Source: Cucumis sativus (taxonomy: Eukaryota > Streptophyta > Magnoliopsida > Cucurbitales > Cucurbitaceae). Taken from it: DNA of 64,000 nucleotides. The stretch is from positions 17,326,307 to 17,390,306 of the forward strand of contig NC_026661.2 in the NCBI RefSeq assembly GCF_000004075.3, in the 5' to 3' direction. Below, piece by piece: positions 11,303 through 18,612 of this stretch; position 1 is the first letter of the stretch, and every line of letters starts with the position of its first letter. The notes under the pieces are model-generated. The model was not told the DNA's origin, searched no databases, and was given only the letters and a program-made list of their open reading frames with translations. The position numbers and the translations under genes are program-made.

Positions 11303-12700
11303 TTTTTTTTGAAAAGGAGACAAGCTTCTTTATTATTAATAAACTCAATGTACAAGAGAGCTATACAATGAGAATAATTGAGAAGCCAAAAAATGGGGGA
11401 GAGAGAGAGAAATAGGATCAGTAGGTGCACCCGGACATCTCAACTAGGTCGACACCCCCATAGTACCCTCATCATATCCAAAATACAAAAAAAAAGACCA
11501 AAGTATAAGAACAATACTAAGGTCATGAAAAGACCAAAGTAACAACCAAAATAACAACAAAAGCTACCTACGGTAGACAAAAGCAAGACTGAAAAGTAAA
11601 AACATAACGGCAAAAATACATATAAAACCCATCCAAACTACAAAAGCACTAATTTTGACCTGGCAATCGGGGGAAAATACATTGAATCTCATCAGATGAA
11701 GGCGGTCTAATTGAGGCAGATGTCTTGAATGGAGTAATCTTTGAATTCTCCATTTTGAAGAACACCAAGCTGCTGTGTTTCTTTTAGAAATCTCTACGAT
11801 GTCAACCCAATCCCTTTTTTTATCATGGAAGATGCATTGGTTACATTCAAAGCAAATCTCAGCTAGAAGCGCTTTTATCAAATTAACCCAAATTAGAAAA
11901 GGTTTTTTTTTTATAAATAAGGCCCCTTCAGTAATTGGCGCACATTGGCGCTAAACGAACCATCAAAGACCCAAACTGATTTGAGCATAGAAAATATGCT
12001 AAACCAACAATTAGATGAGAAGGGACAAAAAAATGAATAAGTGAATTAATAGCTCACTGTTTTCCAAGCAAAGGGGGCACACTGTAGGCAGCAAACACGT
12101 ATTGGGAAGCTTCCTTTGCATAGTCTCGGAACAGTTTAGAGAACCCACTGCCATAATCCAAACCAAGAAATTTATTCTCCTTGGACTCCAAAGTGTTTTA
12201 AAGTAATCCTTTTCCAAAGGTGAAGAGGGAGAAAGGTGCTTTGAAAGGGACTTAACTGAAAAATGGCCTGAGGATTCTAATGACCAAACTCTCCTATCAT
12301 CCAAATCCGTTAGATCTTTATGAGATATGAGTGTTAAAAGATATTGGAAATCTTGAATTTCTTCATCTTTTAGCAATCTTATTTCCCAGTGGGCAGCAAC
12401 TGAATCATTGGGCTGCTGAGCTAATCTGAAAATATTTGGAAACTGAAATTTAAGAGGGAGATCACCTATCCATGAATCTGTCCAGAAAGCTACTCTCCTT
12501 CCGTTCCCTGTTTTGAAAGTTGCCAACTCAACCACCTTTTCCCATTCATGATTTGTTTAGAGTTTGCCAATCAAATTTTTTACAGCCATGTATACTTTTA
12601 ATTACTTGACGCCACAATGCAGAGTCTTCTTTCAAAAACCTCCAACCCCATTTAGCAAGGAGGGCCTTGTTTTTATTTTTTAAACCGCCCAAACCAAGCG
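11303..12700 (-). mobile_element. 5'-truncated L1-like LINE inserted in the gypsy integrase gene
   Basis: On the minus strand the piece starts abruptly within the end of a LINE ORF2: LGGLKNKNKALLAKWGWRFL, then GNGRRVAFWTDSWIGDLPL and the reverse-transcriptase zinc-binding region with CPLCLENSELLIHLF (12011-12535). It continues through a degenerate tail (11564-11881) and ends in a short A-tract (plus-strand T8 at 11303-11310). It interrupts the gypsy frame between an EASNASYKLKAYVHSRP-like stretch and the GPF module. The 5' junction is a G28/T14 tract on the minus strand rather than ordinary unique DNA. I could not define a target-site duplication. Confidence 0.9.
12011..12535 (-). pseudogene. 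LINE ORF2 fragment: reverse transcriptase zinc-binding domain
   Basis: 174 codons are open. The pattern GNGRRVAFWTDSWIG, VWSLESSGHFSVKSL, WSPRRINFLVWIMA and CPLCLENSELLIHLF matches the C-terminal zf-RVT region of plant L1-type elements. The reverse-transcriptase palm with its catalytic aspartates lies upstream in intact elements and is absent here. Confidence 0.9.
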
Positions 12701-12707
12701 CCCCCCC

Positions 12708-12738
<31 letters not shown>

Positions 12739-12742
12739 AAAA
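12701..12742 (+). repeat. C28-A14 compound homopolymer
   Basis: 28 consecutive C followed directly by 14 A, exactly at the 5' edge of the LINE insertion. A second tract of the same design (C24-A18) occurs at 61501-61542. Such long C runs are rare in plant DNA and error-prone in sequencing, so the exact length is uncertain. Confidence 0.9.
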
Positions 12743-12749
12743 GATTTTT

Positions 12750-13585
12750 AAAATAATTTCGGAAGTGGTTGGCCTACTGTGTACATACGCTTTAAGTTTG
12801 TAGGAAGCATTGGAAGCTTCTAAGTGTTAGCAAACTTCTTCATGAATTCTTTTGATTCGGTTGGCCATGAGAGTTGCTTCAGCACTAAGATCAACGGGAA
12901 CAAGCAAGTGTGCAAGGTCAAGAGTAAGGTGGGGTACTTGAGTGTAGACAATTTCAAAAGGGGATTTGCCTGTGGATCAGTTGGTCATGTTATTGAAGGT
13001 AAATTCTGCTTGAGCGAGGTTGAGATCCCATTGGTGGGGTTTGTTACCACATAGGCAGCAAAGGAGGTTGCCAAGTGTTCGGTTGGTCTCTTCTGTTTGG
13101 CCGTCCGTTTGGGGATGGCTAGTAGAGTTAAATAGTAGGGTTGTGCTGAATTGTTTCCATAGGGAGTGCCAAAAATAACTCATAAATTTGACATCCCGAT
13201 CCGAGACAATACTCTTAGGTATGCCATGTAATTGAACAATTTCCCTAGAGAAAAGATTAGCAGCATTCAAAGCATCATTGGTCTTTTTACAAGCTAAAAA
13301 GGGCGCCATTTTGCTAAATCGGTCAACAACTATCGAAATAGAATCATAACCACATTGGGTTCTAGGTAAGCCAAGAACAAGTCCAGAGAAAGGTCATCCT
13401 ATCCCAGATATTAGTGGAGATAGGGAGTGGACAATAAAGGCCTTGGTTTGAACTAGATCCTTTAGAGTTTTGGCATATGAAACATCTTTTAACAAAATTA
13501 GCAATATCTTTCTTTAGCTGTGGCCAAAGGAATTTTTGAGTGAGTAGGGTGAAAGTTTTGTCTCTTCAAAAGTGGCCAGACAAAC
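12750..13585 (-). pseudogene. gypsy integrase core, degenerate
   Basis: Minus-strand reading gives the His/Cys zinc motif around HGSGLSGHF...CFICQNSKG (13480-13600), then [23 protein letters not shown] and [16 protein letters not shown] (12977-13330). The D, D and E of the catalytic triad are all recognisable. A stop in the zinc region and stops after the core break the frame. The core is followed by the EASNASYK region, then the LINE. Confidence 0.9.
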
Positions 13586-13603
13586 CACTACCATGAGCTT
13601 CCT

Positions 13604-14235
13604 TCAGGAGGGATTATTGAAGGGAAGTGTGTGGATGCATAAGGAGTTATTTTTGAAAAGGTAACCATAAAAAATATGAAAATCATTAGCCGGGAGATGG
13701 TTGGTACATTTAGACCAAATATCTTTGAATTCAATATCAGTTGGATATAAATCTTTAATATGAGAAGAAGCAATTATTTCACCTTTAAGTAGTGTTAGAA
13801 GAGTACCTTTTCGGCTTAGAGCATCTGCCACTTTATTACAATACCTGGGGTGTGTTTGATGACGAAATCAAAACGTTGTAGGAATTGAAGCCATTGAGCA
13901 TGCATACGACTAATGAACTTTTGAGATTGGAGAAACATTAGAGAAAAGTGATTAGTAAGTATAAATTCTTCGCTAAGGAGATAGTGTTCCCATTGTTTTA
14001 AAGCACGAACTAGGGAATACAATCCTTGTTCGTAACTGTACAATTTCTGCCTAGATGGACTTAGTTTTTCACTGAAGTATTCAATAGGATGTTTATCTTG
14101 GCTGAAGACAGCCCCAATACCAATTCCTGAGACATCTACAGTGGCTTTGAAGGGTTGTTGGAAATCTAGAAATCCTAAAATAGGGGTAGAACTTAAAACT
14201 GTTTTTTGATTGGTTAAAACTTGTGGTTTGAGCAT
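13604..14235 (-). pseudogene. gypsy RNase H and connection region, degenerate
   Basis: Open segments 13816-14235 and 13604-13831 together cover the RNase H domain: FKATVDVSGIGIGAVFSQ, YSYEQGLYSLVRALKQWEHY and the HTPG-DALSRKG end. The usual TDH triplet reads TNH. The two segments are in different frames, so at least one shift lies near 13820. Confidence 0.88.
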
Positions 14236-14399
14236 CTCCCCAAGAAAAGGTTGTTTAGATTTTAGACAAGATGTTAGAGGGGCAGCAATGGTGCTAAAAT
14301 CATTAATAAATTGTCTATAAAAGGAAGCTAAACCTAAGAAACTTTGGATTTCCTTTAGAGATTTAGGTTGTGGCCAGTCAACTATGGCTTTTATTTTGT

Positions 14400-14975
14400 G
14401 ATGATCTAAACTAATGCCTTTAGAGCTTATAATGAAACCTAGGAAGTATAATTGGTGTTGGAAAAAGGAGCATTTTCTTTATGTTGATATACAACGTGTT
14501 TTCCTGTAAAGTGGTAAATATAGTAATCAAATGTTCAACATGAGATTCATGGTTTTGACTATAGACAAGAATATCGTTGTAGTAAACAACAAATTTATTA
14601 AGAAAAGGTAATAATATTTTATTCATGAGGCGCATGAAGGTACTAGGGGCGTTGGATAAACCAAATGGCATGACTAACCATTCGAAAAGCCCTATTCGTT
14701 TCGAAGGTTGTTTTCCATTCGTCCTCGGACCGGATTCAAATTTGGTGATAGCCACCTCTAAGATCTATTTTGGAAAATATTGAGGCTCTCCCTAATTGGT
14801 CTAGAAGGTCCGATAGTCTAGGAATTGGGAAGTGGTATTTAATGGTAATTTTATTAATGGGTCGACTGTCCACACAAAGTTTCCAAGAACCATCTTTTTC
14901 GGGTGCAAGTAAAGCTAAAATTGCCCAGGATTCGGACCAGGATCTCTGATATTCCCCTGCAACCTGCAACATCAT
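14400..14975 (-). pseudogene. gypsy reverse transcriptase, degenerate
   Basis: Segments 14736-14975 and 14420-14755 hold the fingers/palm motifs [53 protein letters not shown] and [10 protein letters not shown]. The catalytic box is normally F/Y-x-D-D, and here its first Asp is Asn. A frame change near 14740 separates the two segments. Together with this substitution it makes activity very unlikely. Confidence 0.9.
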
Positions 14976-15025
14976 TCTTACTGTCTTAAAGGCTTATTAG
15001 TATGAAAGTCATCCCCACAAACCAA

Positions 15026-15165
15026 CACGAAGTCCTTTCAGCATGTTTTGTCCTCACTTACATGCATCCTAGGAAAATCCCTAAAAGGTCACCCAACATA
15101 GAATTGCTCGAAGCTAAGTACGCTTAACTTTGGAGTTCCTATGATTGAGCCACCGAAAAGGAAGG
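15026..15165 (-). other. 5S-rRNA-like sequence inside the nested LTR element
   Basis: On the minus strand the order of 5S rRNA landmarks is kept: GAACTCCAAAGTTAAGCGTA (A-box region; the 5S gene has GAACTCCGAAGTTAAGCGTG), then TTGGGTGACCT (C-box region), then a TCGTGTTGG 3'-end-like piece. An extra stretch of about 35 nt sits before that end. It is too diverged to be a functional 5S gene, but the internal promoter boxes are largely intact. Similarity was judged from memory of plant 5S, not by alignment software. Confidence 0.7.
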
Positions 15166-15349
15166 TGCACCTTGTTGTATTAACTTTTTAATTCTTTTAA
15201 GTCTTTCTTAACATCCTCAGGATCTCTCTCATTCAGATGTGATACCGGTTCATTCATATCTCCCTCCTAATCTTGGGGATTACATGCCCACCAACTTCCG
15301 CTTGGTTCGTCCCCGAACCACATCTTACTAGGCTCGCTTTGATACCATC

Positions 15350-15980
15350 TGTAACGCCCCAAGACCAGGATTCTGACCATGATTTGGAATTCGGATCCCC
15401 CGACTCTCCTTTAGGGTGATTCCTTCAGGTTCACCGAGAGCCCAGATATGTCCCTATGGGATCACTGGATAGCGTGCATTCGGGATTACACCAGTTATGT
15501 GGTACTTTCTTATAGGACTCTAACGAGAAGTTAGCAGATACCTAGTGGGTCCCTTGCTGAGTATAAATTTATACTCATTATTTTCTATGTTTAATTTTTC
15601 AGGCAAAGGTAGAGGTAAAATCAAGCTGGCGAATGACAAGAAGTGACTTAGTTCGCCATAGGGAACAATTTAAGTTTTCTTCCGCATTTTTTTTGTTTCA
15701 GTACATAAGTTTCAGCATTTTATTTTCGCAACTCATCCATTTTATTTTCGTAACTCATGAGTACTTTTAAATATTTTCTTTTATTTTGAATAGGGCCCGA
15801 ACTAGTATTTTATCTAATATTTTATTTATTATTTTCTTTTCATACGTTACTTATATTTTATGAACAAATAATTGAAGTGTTTTTTTTAAAACTTAGTATT
15901 TTCTTTTATTTTAAACAGAAAAGTTTTATTTGTTTTACTGGTAATAACTTTAGCTCAGTATAAAGAGTAGGGTCGTTACA
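15350..15980 (-). repeat. LTR of the nested element (631 bp)
   Basis: It starts TGTAACGCCCC and ends GGTCGTTACA on the plus strand. It contains the perfect 20-bp palindrome TGAGTATAAATTTATACTCA at 15558-15577, a candidate TATA element, and a near-tandem pair ATTTTATTTTCG(C/T)AACTCAT at 15717-15759. Confidence 0.85.
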
Positions 15981-16945
15981 TTTGTCTAAAAGGTTTTGGA
16001 TTTCATTGTGGAGAGCTTTGCGTTCATTGGGGCTCATTCCATAGTGGGGTAGGTTTGGTAAAGTACTACCTGGGATAAGGTCAATTTGATGTTGGATGTT
16101 TCGAAGTGGAGGTAAGGCAGTAGGTTCATCTAAAAGGGAACTTGAGGGTGTAGATCTTGATTGAGATGTGAGGGGGAAAATTTTTCTTTGGTAACAAAGG
16201 TTACAGTGTAACTTTTGCGGAGTAATGGAAGAACCGAGGGGAAGAAGAACTTTTTTGCCCATCCAAGCAAATTCATAAGTATTGTTGTGGCCATTATGCA
16301 TAACATTGTTGTCATATTGCCAAGGGCGGCTGAGAAGTAAGTGATAAACATCCATTTCTAGCATATCACAAACAAGCTGAACCTGATAGAGGTTACCAAT
16401 GGAGAGAGAGTGCAAATTTGTTTAACAGTAGTCTCTCCTTTCTTTGTTATCCAATTGACTTTATAAGGGTTGGGGTGTGGGTCGGCTATGAGTTTGAGGG
16501 CATTTACCAATTTCTTGGAAACAATATTTTCTGTGCTGCCACATGACAAACTTTCCCATTGATTGTGCACCGAGTGTGGAAAAGGGAATGTTTTTGAGAA
16601 TGATTTTCAGTTTTTGGAGTGATAAGGACACGTTGAAGCACACAAGAAAGCTGGTCACCACCATCTGGTTCCAAAAATTCAGGTTCATCTTGATAAGTGT
16701 TGTCTTCAGATTCGTCCTCAATGTTGGTTTCTTGAAGAGCAGTGGTTTTGCTTTAAGGGCATTCGTTGGAAAGGTGTCCTTGCTGTCCACAATGGTAGCA
16801 TTTGCCAATTGTAGTCCTTTGATACCGGTTAGTAGTTCTCTTGATTGGGGCTGTATCATGGGTTTTAAGAATGATAGATTTTTTGGTACCATGGACTGTC
16901 TTTGATTGATGAAGGTTAGGGGTAGTTTGATGGGCATGCAAGGGG
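15981..16945 (-). pseudogene. gypsy CCHC knuckle and protease region, degenerate
   Basis: A zinc knuckle, CYHCGQQGHLSNEC (C-X2-C-X4-H-X4-C), lies at about 16756-16800. The protease follows, with GSTENIVSKKLVNALKL, HPNPYKVNWI and a [23 protein letters not shown] end (16130-16560). The catalytic Asp expected before the GS of the active-site loop is not in place. Frame breaks occur between segments. The region ends at the nested LTR at 15980. Confidence 0.85.
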
Positions 16946-17039
16946 GTATCTCTAAGATTCTTTCGAAAAGGTTGTGTTTGGCGATTCCAAGGCTGTCTTC
17001 TTTGATAGGTTTTGACATTTTTTTGTGGCAGCAGCTTCT

Positions 17040-18100
17040 TCTATTGTAGTTGCTTAGGAGATTCCATCAAAAAGGTAGGCTACAGGGTGTAACTTGACCA
17101 CTTCTTTAATCTCATCTCGTAAGGCCTAGCACAAATCTTGAAACTAGTTGTTGTTCGGATTTTGGTAGGTTGTTTTGGGCCCCTAAATGATGGAATTCTT
17201 CTGTATAATCGAAGATGGAACGATCCCCTTGTTTACAAAGTTGGTATTGATTATAGAACCGTTGTTGATAATTGATCGGAAGGAACCGTTTCTTCATTAA
17301 TTTCAGAAGTTTTGGCTAAAATCGTATGGGAGTCTTGTCATAGTATTGACGATTGATCTCTAATTGGTCCCACCAAACTGAAACACTTCTCTGAAATTTG
17401 AAGGCCACTAACTTGACCTTCTTATCATCTGAAATATTGGCATATTAAAAAAAAAAATCTATCTTTGAAGCCCAATCCAGGAATTCTTCATTATCCATCC
17501 AGTCATCAAAGTTGGGTAAGTTAATCTTCATTTTATATTCAGTGATTTCATGACGAGGATTGTGTCTTCTTGGATTAAACCCCTACGACCTTGGGTAGGA
17601 TGGTAATAGTTGTCACCCTCACTTGAAGAGTCGGACTCCAGGCATTGAAACCCCTCCCGGGTGGTGATCTTGAGGTTGGAATCTTGCTTGATATAAGTTT
17701 CTTGGATTGTGTTATTTTTCATTTGGAATTCTTGATAAGGATCTTCTACATTCATGTGTTTTCCTAAGTTTATATTCAGTGATTTCAATGCCTGGAGTCC
17801 GACTCTTCATTTTATATTCAGTGATTTCATGACGAGGATTGTGTCTTCTTGGATTAAACCCCTACGACCTTGGGTAGGATGGTAATAGTTGTCACCCTCA
17901 CTTGAAGAGTCGGACTCCAGGCATTGAAACCCCTCCCGGGTGGTGATCTTGAGGTTGGAATCTTGCTTGATATAAGTTTCTTGGATTGTGTTATTTTTCA
18001 TTTGGAATTCTTGATAAGGATCTTCTACATTCATGTGTTTTCCTAAGTTTCTTGCGAGGGTTCTGCCTTCATTTAGAGGAAAATTGATGTTAGTAGCCAT
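17040..18100 (-). pseudogene. gypsy gag, degenerate
   Basis: It starts at a Met at 18098-18100 (MATNINFPLNEGRTLARNLG), about 260 nt after the primer site in element orientation. After a duplicated stretch it continues with LPNFDDWMDNEEFLDWASK (about 17460-17530) and the capsid-like QRFYNQYQLCKQGDRSIFDY (17112-17297). Stops and shifts occur near 17450 and 17300. It is typical plant gypsy gag, with no recognisable matrix signal. Confidence 0.85.
17526..18051 (-). repeat. 279-bp tandem duplication in gag with inverted junction patch
   Basis: 17526-17772 and 17805-18051 are direct copies with essentially identical sequence (offset 279). The 32-bp junction holds a partial third start (17771-17787 repeats 17534-17550), then a 26-nt inverted copy: 17783-17808 is the reverse complement of 17625-17649. 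The two copies encode the same 70-odd residues. Confidence 0.92.
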
Positions 18101-18360
18101 GTCATCGCCTGAATCTGCCTGTCTTGGATTTGTTTTCTTTTAATGGGAGCTATTTTGGCAGGTTCTTTGTGGGTTTTAGAAGTTATGGTTAGGTTCTGTA
18201 AAATCTCTCCTACCATTGAATGGATTTCTCCTAATTCTCCTTGAATTTGACCTACAGATTTTCTACACTGGTCAGTCTAATTTCCATAGCTTTTGATGAA
18301 GAGGAAGCTACTGCATCCATGAAAAAAATTGATCTGAGAAAGAATATGCGCCGGATTGTC

Positions 18361-18372
18361 GCTCTGATACCA
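18361..18372 (-). other. Primer binding site of the gypsy element
   Basis: The minus strand reads TGGTATCAGAGC, the complement of the 3' end of plant initiator tRNA-Met, directly beside the 5' LTR. The LTR edge here has lost two bases (TACAT instead of TACATCA) relative to the other LTR. Confidence 0.9.
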
Positions 18373-18607
18373 ATGTAAAACTAGCACTAAATAATGTTGA
18401 AAATTTCTTTTATCTTTTATTATTTCTGTAAAGAAGGTCTTAGAGACCTATTTATACATGAGGGAAGTTGGTTATAACAAACCAACAGAAAGTTAAATCA
18501 ACTTAACAACCTAATAACTAACTAAAGGTTGGTTGGAAATCAAGAGCTTAAGCAAAGATTTAACTAACTAATTGATAACTAACTATTAGTTATAACTTCC
18601 TACATCA
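18373..18607 (-). repeat. 5' LTR of the gypsy element (235 bp)
   Basis: Full-length partner of 10893-11069. It contains a TATTTATAC stretch at about 18450 as candidate TATA. It differs from the other LTR by substitutions and the extra block of about 60 bp. Confidence 0.9.
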
Positions 18608-18612
18608 GCTTC

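Larger units (their letters stand above)
14980..15980 (-). mobile_element. Second LTR element, 3' part deleted, nested in the gypsy element
   Basis: One LTR (15350-15980, 631 bp) with inverted ends TGTAACG...CGTTACA adjoins a tRNA-Met primer site (minus TGGTATCAAAGC, plus-strand 15336-15347). About 350 bp of internal sequence then meets gypsy reverse-transcriptase DNA at about 14980. The right boundary interrupts the gypsy reading [20 protein letters not shown], which resumes at the left as [20 protein letters not shown]. No second LTR and no coding capacity remain, so it is either a deleted element or a TRIM/LARD-type non-autonomous one. Confidence 0.85.
10888..18612 (-). mobile_element. Ty3/gypsy LTR retrotransposon, degenerate and nested
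   Basis: The element is bounded by the direct target duplication GCTTC (10888-10892 and 18608-18612). LTRs lie at 10893-11069 and 18373-18607, with ends TGATGTA/TACATCA. Read on the minus strand it has 5' LTR, a primer site matching initiator tRNA-Met (TGGTATCAGAGC, plus-strand 18361-18372), gag, CCHC knuckle, protease, reverse transcriptase, RNase H and integrase, then 3' LTR. The pol order RT-RH-IN is that of Ty3/gypsy. Many stops and frame shifts, a LINE insertion, a second LTR-element insertion and a tandem duplication make it non-autonomous. It lies 556 bp after the PPR stop codon. Confidence 0.95.

Noticed and set aside
12824..13054. Plus-strand open frame with gene-like composition
   Set aside because: It is the reverse complement of the gypsy integrase.
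16543..16905. 120-codon plus-strand open frame
   Set aside because: Antisense of the gypsy zinc-knuckle and protease region.
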